Shown one piece after another: positions 32,786-42,515 of a stretch of 64,000 nucleotides of DNA (within the stretch, counting starts at the first letter, position 1; each line of letters opens with the position of its first letter). Location: the NCBI GenBank assembly GCA_011050085.1, contig DRGL01000023.1, forward strand, positions 124,001-188,000. Reading direction: 5' to 3'. The notes beneath the pieces were generated by a model. That model was given only the letters and a program-made list of their open reading frames with translations, was not told the DNA's origin and made no database searches. A program made the position numbers and the translations under genes. The DNA comes from Pricia antarctica (GTDB lineage Bacteria; Bacteroidota; Bacteroidia; Flavobacteriales; Flavobacteriaceae).

Positions 32786-32885
32786 AGAAAATATTCTTTA
32801 ATGTAATTTTAAGATATAAACCCTGTAAGCACGAACCCGTTAGTAAACTTTGGAAAGTCTCGACAGGTGTAAGCGATTCAATATT

Positions 32886-33227
32886 TCAACCTGTGAATTC
32901 TTCTAAAATGGATGTACCATGACTTTTATCCCCTGACGTCCACTGCCAAGATTCGTGCAAGCGAATCTTTCCGTTCGGCATTACTTCAGGTGTTGAAGAG
33001 CAGATTCCGGTTCTCAGCAAACCATCAGTATTAATCTGATGATATCGCATATCAATATTTCCATCATCGTCAACCAATCCTATCAAATGCCCTATTTCAA
33101 TTTTTCCGCCACTATATTCAGAAGTCAAAATACGACCTGCCTGTTTGTAATAAAAGCTGGTTTCTTCCGATGTTTCACCATTATCGGCATTCTGTACCGG
33201 CTTGAATTTTTTATTGTTATAGTTCAT
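32886..33227 (-). CDS. Conserved small cytosolic protein of unknown function
   Basis: The ~113-residue protein has no signal peptide or membrane segment. It is dominated by beta-strands with repeated polar turns (YSGGKIEIGHLIGLVDDDGNIDM, here shortened; MPNGKIRLHESWQWTSGDKSHG). Homologues in flavobacteria have sometimes been labelled n-acetylglutamate synthase, but nothing in the sequence shows a GNAT fold, so I do not repeat that name. It starts 15 bases after a GNAT acetyltransferase gene ends, and the two are probably cotranscribed. I chose the second methionine (33227). Confidence 0.72.
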   Translation of the reverse strand: MNYNNKKFKPVQNADNGETSEETSFYYKQAGRILTSEYSGGKIEIGHLIGLVDDDGNIDMRYHQINTDGLLRTGICSSTPEVMPNGKIRLHESWQWTSGDKSHGTSILEEFTG

Positions 33228-33241
33228 CAACACTCATTAGC

Positions 33242-33721
33242 TTAGAGATTCGCTAAAAAATTGCGCATTCCTTTTTCATCCAACTGAACAACATCCCAGT
33301 CGCGCATTACCGTAGCACCTTTACTTTCATAAAAGGCGATGGCAGGTGCGTTCCAATCGATTACTTCCCAAGATATTCGTTTGACCCCTAACCTGCTTCC
33401 GTATTTGACCACCTCGGCCAATAGGGCGCTACCTAGTCCGCTACCGCGCATCCGTTCGGTAACGATAAGATCCTCCAAATGAATAACTGGGCCCTTCCAA
33501 GTTGAATATCGAGGATAGATCAGCGCCATTCCTACAAGGTCACCTTGACTTTCGCCCACAAAACAATCGAACAGTTTATCAGCCCCAAAACCATCCTTCT
33601 TCAAATCTTCTACGCTGATCTCAACGGCATCTGCTTCTTTTTCGAAAACGGCCAGTTCTTGCACTAACTGTAAAACGTGGGGCATATCTGCCTCCACTGC
33701 AGATCGAATTTTAAAATCCAT
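33242..33721 (-). CDS. GNAT-family N-acetyltransferase
   Basis: The 159-residue acetyltransferase has the standard GNAT elements: IRSAVEADMPHVLQLVQELA at the start, the acetyl-CoA pyrophosphate loop RMRGSGLGSALL (about 90-101) and WNAPAIAFYESKGA near the end. It resembles the diamine/thialysine acetyltransferase group (SSAT-like), for which the phrase ALIYPRYSTWKGPVIHLEDL is typical. A polyamine or lysine analogue could be the substrate. The small unknown gene at 33227 follows within 15 bases. Confidence 0.88.
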   Translation of the reverse strand: MDFKIRSAVEADMPHVLQLVQELAVFEKEADAVEISVEDLKKDGFGADKLFDCFVGESQGDLVGMALIYPRYSTWKGPVIHLEDLIVTERMRGSGLGSALLAEVVKYGSRLGVKRISWEVIDWNAPAIAFYESKGATVMRDWDVVQLDEKGMRNFLANL

Positions 33722-33860
33722 AATTGTTACAAATAAAACACAAAGTTATAAATTTAAATAATGAAAATTATCCAAAAGAAGTGAAGTGTCACAAATTACA
33801 CGATATTTGTTGATGAACGAACTTGAAAACGCTTCAAGAAGTGCTAAGACCTTATTTACA

Positions 33861-34871
33861 ATGAATAAAAAGAAAAATAGTACCCTAGGGGAGTTCATAA
33901 TTGAAAACCAAACCTCATTTCAATACTCTACCGGTGAATTATCAAAACTGATCAATGCTATTCGCTTAGCCGCAAAGGTTGTAAATCATGAGGTTAATAA
34001 AGCGGGACTTGTCGATATTATTGGCGGCGTAGGCGAAATTAATATTCAAGGGGAAGCACAACAAAAACTTGACCTCTTTGCGAATGAAAAATTTATTCAG
34101 TCACTGACAAACCGCGAAATCGTCTGTGGTATTGCATCTGAGGAAGAGGAAGATTTTATAAGTATTAATAGCAGCGATGAGCGTAACCAAAATAAGTATG
34201 TGGTACTGATCGATCCACTGGACGGTTCATCAAACATTGATGTGAATGTTTCGGTAGGTACCATATTTTCGGTATATCGCCGTATAACTCCCGTTGGTAC
34301 ACCGGTAACTTTAGAAGATTTCTTACAACCGGGAAAAAATCAGGTCGCCGCCGGATATATCGTATACGGCACTTCGACCATGTTGGTATATACCACTGGC
34401 GACGGTGTAAACGGATTTACCTTAAACCCAGCAATTGGTACCTTTTACCTATCTCATCCGAACATGCAATTTCCGGAAACTGGTACTATTTATACCGTAA
34501 ACGAAGGCCATTACGTACATTTTCACCAAGGTGTCAAAGATTATATTAAATATTGCCAAGAAGAGGATGGAGATAGACCGTATACCGCGAGGTACATCGG
34601 TTCACTGGTATCGGATTTTCACCGAAATATGATTAAGGGTGGTATTTATATGTATCCAAAGAGCAGTGTCACCGAAGAGGGCAAGTTACGTCTGTTATAT
34701 GAATGCAATCCCATGGCATTCATAGCGGAACAGGCGAACGGAATTGCCGTTGGAGGCCGCAGCCGCATACTGGACGTGGTGCCGACCGAACTTCACCAAC
34801 GTATACCCTTCTTCGCCGGAAGCCGGAAAATGGTCGAAAAATTACAGGAATTTTTAGATAAGTACCATTAG
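33861..34871 (+). CDS. fbp: Class I fructose-1,6-bisphosphatase
   Basis: The ~336-residue gluconeogenic enzyme removes the 1-phosphate of fructose 1,6-bisphosphate. The metal-binding motif [16 protein letters not shown] is intact, as are [10 protein letters not shown] upstream and the substrate region [19 protein letters not shown] in shortened form. I place the start at 33861 ([17 protein letters not shown]), matching the family N-terminus. In-frame starts at 33813 and 33786 exist, but a near-consensus -7 promoter element (33802-33809) lies there, so they are probably upstream of or within the promoter. It is a single-gene unit. Confidence 0.93.
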   Translation: MNKKKNSTLGEFIIENQTSFQYSTGELSKLINAIRLAAKVVNHEVNKAGLVDIIGGVGEINIQGEAQQKLDLFANEKFIQSLTNREIVCGIASEEEEDFISINSSDERNQNKYVVLIDPLDGSSNIDVNVSVGTIFSVYRRITPVGTPVTLEDFLQPGKNQVAAGYIVYGTSTMLVYTTGDGVNGFTLNPAIGTFYLSHPNMQFPETGTIYTVNEGHYVHFHQGVKDYIKYCQEEDGDRPYTARYIGSLVSDFHRNMIKGGIYMYPKSSVTEEGKLRLLYECNPMAFIAEQANGIAVGGRSRILDVVPTELHQRIPFFAGSRKMVEKLQEFLDKYH

Positions 34872-34887
34872 AATGAATGATATCATT

Positions 34888-35310
34888 TTAATGTTTCAAA
34901 AGATACATATAATCATCAAAATCAAGGCGTCCGCTAAATATATCAACTGATTTTTCGATAATCTTATCCGCTGAATCACCAGCAAATCCAAGACCGATAG
35001 CATAGCGTTTTAATAATACCATTTCTTCTTCATCGATTTTGTGGTCAGAAAAAATTATACGGAAAAGGTCATAAAGCCTTTCCAAACGTTTTTCAGAGGT
35101 ATTGGGCGGGTCTATGGGATATTTATTTTCCTTTCTCATTACTTCCTCATATTCTGAAGTTGTAATATCCAATTTACTCGCAAACTGATCTAACATCTTC
35201 TTTTCCTCCGAACTTATTTCCCCATCAATAGAGGCCAGAGTAGCCAAAGAGGCAAAATGTGCCAAGTTTCTACGATGTTCTCCGCTGCTGTATAAATCTG
35301 AAAATCCCAT
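34888..35310 (-). CDS. TerB-like (tellurite resistance TerB family) cytosolic protein
   Basis: The 140-residue all-helical protein has two TerB-type repeats with the acidic metal-binding pattern: SIDGEISSEEKKMLDQF (about 29-45) and FSDHKIDEEEMVLLKRY (about 91-107). TerB-like domains bind divalent metals and occur in stress-response proteins; this one is stand-alone with no ter operon, so a role in tellurite resistance is not implied. It is convergent with fbp and divergent from the DNA repair cassette. Confidence 0.82.
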   Translation of the reverse strand: MGFSDLYSSGEHRRNLAHFASLATLASIDGEISSEEKKMLDQFASKLDITTSEYEEVMRKENKYPIDPPNTSEKRLERLYDLFRIIFSDHKIDEEEMVLLKRYAIGLGFAGDSADKIIEKSVDIFSGRLDFDDYMYLLKH

Positions 35311-35406
35311 AAATCGTTAAATTTTATTCCGACAAATATAATTTTTTTCAAGGTCAAATTTCAACTGCCTGAAAACTTTGTTTCAATCACAAATTCGTAA
35401 TTTTCC

Positions 35407-36429
35407 ATGGCTATGAAAAAACCATTACTTGAGTTCACGGACAAAGGCATCTATTGTAGTGCTGCCAAGGTTTATCTAGATCCCTGGAAACCTGTCGACA
35501 AGGCTATCATCTCTCACGGCCATGCAGACCATAGCCGATGGGGCCATAGCCAATATATCACCCATCACAGAAATGTGCCAATAATCTCGCACCGTTTAGG
35601 GGATATCAATGTCACCGGTAAGGAATGGGGCGAGAGGTTTACCATCAATAATGTCATTTTTTCACTTCATCCAGCGGGCCATATTATCGCTTCATCACAA
35701 ATTAGGGTTGAACACAAGGGTGAAGTTTGGGTGTTTACTGGGGATTATAAAACGGAAAATGATGGAATCTCGGAACCTTACGAAGTTGTTAAGTGTGACA
35801 CTTTTATCACCGAATGTACTTTTGGATTGCCTGCTTTTAAATGGACACCACAAAAGGAGGTATTTGAGGATATCAACAAATGGTGGGCCGAAAACCGGTC
35901 CGAAAAAAAGACCTCTGTACTTTTCGGATATTCTTTGGGAAAAGCACAGCGACTTTTGAAATACCTGGATACCGATATCGGTAAAATTTATACCCATGGT
36001 GCTATTGAAAACATGACCGAAGTACTCCGACCCTTAGTCGATTTTCCAGAAACTACCCTTATTACTCGCGATACTAAAAAAGAGGAGCTTTTAGGCAACG
36101 TGGTTCTGGCGCCACCCAGTGCCCACGGTAGCCCGTGGATTCGTAAAATGGTACCTTATGTAACCGCATCCGCTAGTGGATGGATGACTTTTAGGGGCGC
36201 GCGACGCCGCAGAGCTATTGACAAGGGCTTCGTTTTGAGCGATCATTGCGACTGGGACGGCCTCTTGGAAAGTATACGGGCAACGGGTGCTGAAAAAATC
36301 ATTTGTACGCACGGTTATTCCGATATTTTTTCAAAGTATTTACGAGAGCAGGGCTATGATGCCAGAACCGAGCAAACCCAATATGGCGAAGAAGAGGATG
36401 CGGGCTTGCAAGAAACCACAACAGCATGA
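35407..36429 (+). CDS. Ligase-associated MBL-fold DNA exonuclease
   Basis: The 340-residue protein belongs to the beta-CASP/metallo-beta-lactamase nucleases related to Artemis/SNM1. It has the metal motif SHGHADH (HxHxDH), a second histidine in LHPAGHIIASSQ, the aspartate in FTGDYK and a distal histidine in CTHGYSDIF. It is the first gene of the conserved repair cassette, processing DNA ends before sealing. Its last four bases overlap the ATG of the ligase gene, so the two are translationally coupled. An ATG six bases further in (35413, MKKPLLEF) is an equally good start. Confidence 0.93.
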   Translation: MAMKKPLLEFTDKGIYCSAAKVYLDPWKPVDKAIISHGHADHSRWGHSQYITHHRNVPIISHRLGDINVTGKEWGERFTINNVIFSLHPAGHIIASSQIRVEHKGEVWVFTGDYKTENDGISEPYEVVKCDTFITECTFGLPAFKWTPQKEVFEDINKWWAENRSEKKTSVLFGYSLGKAQRLLKYLDTDIGKIYTHGAIENMTEVLRPLVDFPETTLITRDTKKEELLGNVVLAPPSAHGSPWIRKMVPYVTASASGWMTFRGARRRRAIDKGFVLSDHCDWDGLLESIRATGAEKIICTHGYSDIFSKYLREQGYDARTEQTQYGEEEDAGLQETTTA

Positions 36430-38195
36430 AGCATTTTGCGCAACTTATAAAAACACTTGACAGCACCAATAAGACCAATGTAAAAGTACAGGCACTGGCA
36501 GAGTATTTTAAGATAGCAAGCGATACCGATAAAGTATGGACGATTGCTATACTCTCGCACCGTCGCCCACCTAGGCCGGTGAACACAACTTTATTAAGGG
36601 CATGGGCTTCCGAATTGGCAAATATTCCCCTGTGGCTTTTTGAAGAAAGCTATCATATCGTTGGTGATCTCGCCGAGACCATTGCTTTGGTCATTCCTGT
36701 CGACCCATCATCCACAGATAAAAGTCTTACTCAGTTTTTAGAGGAGATGATAGCCCTCAAGAAGAAGCCGGATGATGAAAAGAAAGTGTATCTCTATGAG
36801 AATTGGGAAGTTCTCGATTATTATGAACGCTTTGTTTTCACCAAATTGATTACGGGAAGTTTTCGAATCGGGGTCAGCCAAAAATTGATGACCCGCGCGT
36901 TGGCGAAAGCAACTGAGATAGACGAAGACATTCTTGCCTACAAACTGATGGGCAACTGGAATCCTGATAAAATAACGTTTCAAGAGCTAATCTTAGAGGA
37001 CAACGAGAGCGATTACCTTTCTAAACCCTATCCTTTTTACTTGGCATACGCCATTGAAAATGAAGTGAACGATTTAGGGGATGTAGAAGATTGGTCTGCC
37101 GAGCATAAATGGGATGGTATCCGATCGCAGGTCATCCTTCGAAACGATGAAATTTTCGTGTGGAGTCGCGGGGAAGAACTAGTGACGGACAAGTATCCCG
37201 AATTTCATGAATTTATTGGTGTCATCCCAAACGGAACGGTTATCGACGGTGAAATTCTGCCTTTCCCAAAGGGTCAGATTGGAACTTTTAATGACCTGCA
37301 GAAGCGCATCGGTAGAAAGACCGTATCCAAAAATTTGCTGGCAAAAGTTCCCGTAATTCTGAAAGCTTACGATTTGCTGGAATGGAAAGGGAAAGATATT
37401 CGTGATAAAGCCTTTATTGAACGTAGGGAAATATTGGAGAATCTATTTCGTGAAATCAGAAATCTAGATGGGCCTATTATTGATAAATCAAATAATCTTG
37501 TAGAAGTAAAAAAAGAGGCTTTAGAAAGTACCAATTCTGAACAATTAAAAGCTTTTACCAGTGAGAAAAAGGTGGCCGTAAAAGGCGCATCAAATGAAAA
37601 ACTCGTATCGAACGCAGTAAAAATACCGTTTTACCTCTCTGAAACCATTCACTTCAGCAGTTGGGAAGAAGCTGCAAAAGAGCGGGAACGCTCACGGGAA
37701 GTCCACAGTGAGGGCCTTATGCTCAAGCGCAAAGATTCGCCCTATCTCGTCGGACGTAAGAAAGGCGATTGGTGGAAATGGAAGGTCGACCCGCTCACCA
37801 TCGATGCCGTACTCACGTATGCCATGCGCGGTCATGGTCGACGTAGCAATCTTTTTACGGACTATACTTTTGCCCTATGGGATGAAAAGGAAGATGGCGA
37901 AAAAGAGCTCGTTACCTTCGCAAAAGCCTATTCAGGACTCACCGATGCCGAATTCAGAAAGGTTGATAATTGGATAAAAAAAAATACGCTTGAACGCTTC
38001 GGACCGGTACGCTCCGTTACGCCTCATCATGTTTTTGAAATTGGTTTTGAGGGCATTGCGCTCTCATCACGACATAAAAGTGGAGTAGCGACCCGTTTTC
38101 CCCGAATTTTACGCTGGCGAAAGGATAAAAAAATAGAGGAAGCCAATGCGCTTTCCGATTTAAAGGATTTGATTCCGAGTAAGCTTACCGAATAG
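36426..38195 (+). CDS. ATP-dependent DNA ligase of the ligase-associated repair cassette
   Basis: The 589-residue ligase has an N-terminal DNA-binding domain (about 1-200), the adenylation domain with catalytic Lys228 in EHKWDGIRSQ, motif III near VIDGEILPF, motif IV near HSEGLMLKRKDSPY, motif V DWWKWKVDPLTIDAVL and a C-terminal OB domain ending in GVATRFPRILRWR. It joins DNA nicks using ATP. It is longer than the ~530 residues I expect of related proteins, because a Lys/Glu/Ser-rich stretch of about 50 residues (around 345-395, bases 37458-37610) lies before motif IV. It overlaps the exonuclease gene by four bases; the helicase gene follows after 176 bases. Confidence 0.93.
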   Translation: MKHFAQLIKTLDSTNKTNVKVQALAEYFKIASDTDKVWTIAILSHRRPPRPVNTTLLRAWASELANIPLWLFEESYHIVGDLAETIALVIPVDPSSTDKSLTQFLEEMIALKKKPDDEKKVYLYENWEVLDYYERFVFTKLITGSFRIGVSQKLMTRALAKATEIDEDILAYKLMGNWNPDKITFQELILEDNESDYLSKPYPFYLAYAIENEVNDLGDVEDWSAEHKWDGIRSQVILRNDEIFVWSRGEELVTDKYPEFHEFIGVIPNGTVIDGEILPFPKGQIGTFNDLQKRIGRKTVSKNLLAKVPVILKAYDLLEWKGKDIRDKAFIERREILENLFREIRNLDGPIIDKSNNLVEVKKEALESTNSEQLKAFTSEKKVAVKGASNEKLVSNAVKIPFYLSETIHFSSWEEAAKERERSREVHSEGLMLKRKDSPYLVGRKKGDWWKWKVDPLTIDAVLTYAMRGHGRRSNLFTDYTFALWDEKEDGEKELVTFAKAYSGLTDAEFRKVDNWIKKNTLERFGPVRSVTPHHVFEIGFEGIALSSRHKSGVATRFPRILRWRKDKKIEEANALSDLKDLIPSKLTE

Positions 38196-38371
38196 GCCAT
38201 TCGAAACCTTAGAATCTCTAATCTTAGGTATTTCTAGCATGAAAGTACTATGTATCATAACCTTTTCTAAATTGAAGGTCTCTGGGCGCTAAGTAAAACT
38301 TTTGGTCTGCGGAAAATGAATATTAAAAGATTTTAGCACTGGTAACACCAATGCAGCATCTGCCTGCAATT

Positions 38372-40840
38372 ATGAACAGGGAACAACTATATAATATCGC
38401 CGAAACCTGGTTCCAACAGCAAGACTGGAAGCCTTTTACGTTTCAAAAAGATACGTGGAAAGCTTTTTTGCAAGGTAAACATGGCCTTCTAAACGCTCCA
38501 ACGGGCAGCGGGAAGACCTATGCCCTTTGGTTCCCTATCGTTCTAAACTACATCAAAGGCAATCCGGATTATAAGATTAAACACAAGAAGGGACTCAAGG
38601 CTATCTGGATTACTCCATTACGTGCCCTATCGCAAGAAATCAGACAGTCTGCAGAGCGGGTGACAGCAGATTTAGGTACACAAATGACCGTTGGCGTTCG
38701 CACTGGAGACACCACGACTAAGGATAGGGCAAAGATGAAGAAACAAATGCCCGACCTATTGATTACTACGCCTGAAAGCCTACAACTTCTTTTAGCTTCA
38801 AAAGGCTATGACAAGATGTTCAAAGACTGTTCGGCGATTGTAGTTGACGAGTGGCATGAACTTTTAGGCACTAAACGGGGCGTTCAGATGGAATTGGCAT
38901 TGTCCCGCTTAAAAACAGTCTCTAAAAATCTCCGAATTTGGGGCATATCGGCCACTATCGGCAATCTCGAGCAGGCGCGGGAAGTACTCCTTGGGCCCGA
39001 TTCGGAAGCCATGAAAAATTCCGTTATGATCAAAGCGAAGCTTAATAAGAAAATTACGGTCAAGAGTATAATCCCAAAAAAAATGGAAACCTTTCCGTGG
39101 CGCGGACATTTGGGATTGCATTTATTGGAGTATGTCGTGCCTATCATTAACAATAGTAGAACGACCCTGCTTTTCACAAATACGCGAAGCCAGTGTGAAA
39201 TCTGGTTCCAGAAAATACTGGAGAAACATCCAGAATATGCAGGAGAAATTGCCATGCATCATGGCAGTATAAATAAGGAAACACGGGTATGGGTCGAACA
39301 GGCGATTCGTGATGAGCGCCTAAAGGCGGTAGTCTGCACCTCAAGTTTAGATTTGGGCGTCGACTTCGCTCCTGTAGAGACCGTAGTTCAAATCGGAGGA
39401 CCCAAAGGCGTAGCTCGCTTTCTACAGCGTGCAGGGCGTAGTGGACACCGACCGGGTATCGAAAGTGTTATTTATTTTCTTCCGACACATGCCATTGAGC
39501 TTATAGAAGCCTCTGCCTTGCAAAAAGCAGTTTTGGAAAATACCGTTGAAGACCGGCTACCCTACCTAAACAGCTTCGATGTATTATTGCAGTATCTAAC
39601 CACATTGGCCGTATCCGACGGCTTCTATCCCAATGAAATATTTCCTGAAATCAAACAGACCTTTTGCTATCAAGCCATTTCGGAAGACCAATGGCAGTGG
39701 CTACTCAATTTTCTGGTATTGGGCAGTCAAAGCCTTCAGACCTATGATGAATATAAAAAAGTAGAGGTCGAAGAAGATGGTAAATTTAAAGTTAACAATC
39801 GGGGCATAGCCATGCGCCATCGCTTTCAGATCGGCACCATTGTCGGCGATGCCAACTTGGCCGTCAAATACCAAAGCGGTGGGTACATCGGGTCGATCGA
39901 AGAATTCTTTATCTCTAAGTTGAACCGTGGGGACGTATTCACATTTGCAGGCCGTAACCTTGAATTTATTCGTATCAAAGAAATGCAGGTTCATGTCAAA
40001 AATTCGAAGAAAAAGACCAACAAGGTACCGAGTTGGGCAGGCGGGCGAATGACTCTTTCCGCACAAATGTCAGAACTTTTACGTGATGAGCTTTACTCGG
40101 CCAATCAAGATATAGATGGACAATCAAAAGAAATCAAATCGCTCAGAAACCTTTTCGAACGGCAGCGTAGAGAGAGTATCGTACCCAATACCAATGAATT
40201 TCTTATCGAAACCTTTAAGACACGTGATGGCTGCCATCATATTTTTTATCCTTTTGAAGGCCGATTTGTACATGAGGCCATGGGAAGCTTGCTCGGATAT
40301 CGCATAAGCCTGTTGTCGCCAATAACATTTTCATTGGCGTTTAACGATTATGGATTTGAACTGCTATCCGATCAAGAAATCGACATACAACAGGTTTTGG
40401 ACAACAATTTATTCTCTACCGACTATATGTCCGACGACCTGTATAAAAGTTTAAACGCTACAGAAATGGCTCGCAGAAAATTTAGGGACATTGCGGTTAT
40501 CAGCGGAATGGTATTTACCGGCTATCCCAACAAGGGAATTAAAATGAAACATCTACAAAGCAACTCGCAATTGTTGTTCGATGTTTTTAGGGACTACGAA
40601 CCTGAAAACCTGCTGTTTCAACAAGCCTTTCGGGAAACTTTCGAACATCAACTTGAGGAAGGCCGTTTGCGATTGGCATTAGAACGTATCGCCACACAGG
40701 AAATAGTTTGGAGGCCCTGCGAGAAACCGACGCCTTTTTCTTTTCCGTTAATTACCGATCGAATGAGCCGCGAAAAACTATCCAGTGAAAAATTGGCTGA
40801 TCGAATTAAAAAAATGGCGGCAATTTTAATGCGAAAATAA
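38372..40840 (+). CDS. Ligase-associated DEXH-box DNA helicase (Lhr-like)
   Basis: The ~822-residue superfamily 2 helicase has Walker A APTGSGKT near residue 42, TPLRAL (motif Ia), TTPESLQ, the DEXH box VVDEWHEL, SATIGN (motif III), and in the second RecA domain TSSLDLGVDFAP and QRAGRSGHRPG (motif VI). A winged-helix and Lhr-core domain follows to the end. Lhr-type helicases unwind damaged or hybrid DNA 3' to 5'. It is the third gene of the repair cassette, and PdeM starts 70 bases after it. I use the ATG at 38372; 38351 is in frame but adds residues outside the family. Confidence 0.93.
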   Translation: MNREQLYNIAETWFQQQDWKPFTFQKDTWKAFLQGKHGLLNAPTGSGKTYALWFPIVLNYIKGNPDYKIKHKKGLKAIWITPLRALSQEIRQSAERVTADLGTQMTVGVRTGDTTTKDRAKMKKQMPDLLITTPESLQLLLASKGYDKMFKDCSAIVVDEWHELLGTKRGVQMELALSRLKTVSKNLRIWGISATIGNLEQAREVLLGPDSEAMKNSVMIKAKLNKKITVKSIIPKKMETFPWRGHLGLHLLEYVVPIINNSRTTLLFTNTRSQCEIWFQKILEKHPEYAGEIAMHHGSINKETRVWVEQAIRDERLKAVVCTSSLDLGVDFAPVETVVQIGGPKGVARFLQRAGRSGHRPGIESVIYFLPTHAIELIEASALQKAVLENTVEDRLPYLNSFDVLLQYLTTLAVSDGFYPNEIFPEIKQTFCYQAISEDQWQWLLNFLVLGSQSLQTYDEYKKVEVEEDGKFKVNNRGIAMRHRFQIGTIVGDANLAVKYQSGGYIGSIEEFFISKLNRGDVFTFAGRNLEFIRIKEMQVHVKNSKKKTNKVPSWAGGRMTLSAQMSELLRDELYSANQDIDGQSKEIKSLRNLFERQRRESIVPNTNEFLIETFKTRDGCHHIFYPFEGRFVHEAMGSLLGYRISLLSPITFSLAFNDYGFELLSDQEIDIQQVLDNNLFSTDYMSDDLYKSLNATEMARRKFRDIAVISGMVFTGYPNKGIKMKHLQSNSQLLFDVFRDYEPENLLFQQAFRETFEHQLEEGRLRLALERIATQEIVWRPCEKPTPFSFPLITDRMSREKLSSEKLADRIKKMAAILMRK

Positions 40841-40910
40841 AGGATGGAATACAGTGTGTTTTCAAATATCTTCGAAAGTAAATCATCGAAAAGTGGTTAC
40901 TTTTGAGGCA

Positions 40911-41585
40911 ATGAATACAGCAAGCATTCGAATCAAAGATCATAACTTTATAATGTATCCATCCGGAGTGCTGTTCTGGGAAGAAAAATCAATGCTTCTT
41001 ATCAGTGACGTCCACTTAGGCAAGGTTTCCCATTTCCGTAAATTCGGGGCCGCCGTTCCGCAAAAAGCGGTTCAGAAGAATTTTGATGTCATGGATGAAG
41101 CCATAGCATACTTCAAACCGGAGCACTTAATTTTCATGGGTGACCTTTTTCACTCGGCCCTAAACCAAGAGTGGAATTTGTTTGAAAAGTGGACGAAAAC
41201 GATTCATGCAAATATAATACTAGTGGTCGGCAATCACGATATAATTTCTCCGGTTAAGTATGAAGACTTGAAAATTCAGGTAGTCTCGGAAATACAATTG
41301 GAAGGATTTCTTTTGACCCACCATCCAGAGAAAAGGGATAGTTTTTTTAATTTTTGTGGCCATGTGCATCCCTCTATAAAAATGGTGGGTCTGGGAAGGC
41401 AGTCCGCCAGACTACGTTGTTTTTATAAATCGGAGCATCAATTAGTACTCCCGGCCTTCGGTGAATTCACGGGCTCTTATACCTTGGAGCCGATAGAGGG
41501 CTGCGAAGTTTTTGCGCTTTTGGGAGATTCGGTGCTTCCGGTACCGATTAAAGAGAAAAAACGCAAAGGGCGGTATTCAAAATAG
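40911..41585 (+). CDS. pdeM: Ligase-associated endonuclease PdeM (calcineurin-type phosphoesterase)
   Basis: The ~224-residue metallophosphoesterase has the full metal-binding series: SDVHLGK, GDLFHS, VGNHD and CGHVHP. PdeM-type proteins form the fourth member of the bacterial ligase-helicase-exonuclease repair cassette and nick DNA or trim ends. I choose the ATG at 40911, preceded by the purine-rich TTGAGGCA; an in-frame GTG at 40854 would add 19 residues unlike the family. A basic tail (KEKKRKGRYSK) may help bind DNA. Confidence 0.92.
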   Translation: MNTASIRIKDHNFIMYPSGVLFWEEKSMLLISDVHLGKVSHFRKFGAAVPQKAVQKNFDVMDEAIAYFKPEHLIFMGDLFHSALNQEWNLFEKWTKTIHANIILVVGNHDIISPVKYEDLKIQVVSEIQLEGFLLTHHPEKRDSFFNFCGHVHPSIKMVGLGRQSARLRCFYKSEHQLVLPAFGEFTGSYTLEPIEGCEVFALLGDSVLPVPIKEKKRKGRYSK

Positions 41586-41689
41586 TACAAACTTCACTCG
41601 AATTAAAACGGTATTGAAAGGGAAAACACCTAGTTTTGAATCAAATACGCTTAAAAAGACATAGGTCAGGCCATTATTAAAAATCCCAT

Positions 41690-42487
41690 ATGAAGAAAAC
41701 ACTAGCTGTACTAAACCTATTTTCTGTGGTATTGGTTATCGCGATTAACTACGTTTCTCAGGCCATACGCATCAATGAAACAACAATAGGCGAAGTCAGT
41801 AACAAATATTTTAACCTATTTACGCCGGCAGGCTATGCCTTTGCCATATGGGGTATCATTTTTTTAGCCTTATTGGCTTATGGTATATTTCAAATACGCA
41901 GGGCATTCTTTAGTGACAAAAACAGTGAATTTATCGAACAGACCGGATATTGGTTTCTGGCAGCCAATCTTTTGAATTGTGCCTGGGTCTTTGCCTTCTC
42001 TTACGGCTACACGGGACTTTCCGTCTTGATTATGCTAGGCATTTTAGTTTCCTTAGTGAAAATAATTCTCAATACTAATATGGAAAGATGGGACGCCCAA
42101 ATCGGGGTGATTGCCTTCGTTTGGTGGCCTATTTGCCTTTACAGCGGATGGATTGCCGTTGCGACCATCGCCAATATATCGGCCTACCTTTCTAAGCTAG
42201 GTTGGGAAGGCGGATTTCTCTCTGAATCAACATGGACAATTATTATGATTCTAGTCGCCACCGTCTTGAATCTAGCAATGATAAAAACCCGAAATATGCG
42301 GGAATTTGCCGCTGTGGGGGTGTGGGCCTTGTTCGCAATATACATCCGTCATAAAGAAACTATGGAAACCATAGCCTATACGGCATTAGCAGGATGCGTT
42401 ATACTGACCATCGCCATAGCTGTACATGGATATCAAAACCGGAAAACCAACCCAGCTTTTAAGCTCATGGAAAGGCTTCGGAAATAG
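41690..42487 (+). CDS. TspO/MBR-related tryptophan-rich membrane protein
   Basis: The 265-residue protein has about seven or eight membrane helices. The N-terminal part resembles the TspO/MBR fold, with the conserved NYVSQAIRIN and FTPAGYAFAIWGIIFLAL segments and tryptophans along the helices. It is longer than classic TspO (~160 residues, five helices), matching the extended Bacteroidota branch annotated as tryptophan-rich sensory protein. TspO proteins bind porphyrins and affect stress responses; the extended branch is uncharacterised. It converges on the FAD oxidoreductase gene with 28 bases between stops. Confidence 0.8.
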   Translation: MKKTLAVLNLFSVVLVIAINYVSQAIRINETTIGEVSNKYFNLFTPAGYAFAIWGIIFLALLAYGIFQIRRAFFSDKNSEFIEQTGYWFLAANLLNCAWVFAFSYGYTGLSVLIMLGILVSLVKIILNTNMERWDAQIGVIAFVWWPICLYSGWIAVATIANISAYLSKLGWEGGFLSESTWTIIMILVATVLNLAMIKTRNMREFAAVGVWALFAIYIRHKETMETIAYTALAGCVILTIAIAVHGYQNRKTNPAFKLMERLRK

Positions 42488-42515
42488 CACTCCTTACACT
42501 ATAATTCTAAAACGG

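Noticed and set aside
32886-33227. n-acetylglutamate synthase name for the small protein downstream of the GNAT gene
   Set aside because: The sequence has no GNAT fold or catalytic motif, so the label used for homologues is not supported.
35377-35405. TTTG-N17-TAATTTTC promoter-like pair before the repair cassette
   Set aside because: The predicted start of transcription would fall at the start codon; it would need a leaderless message, so it is left out.
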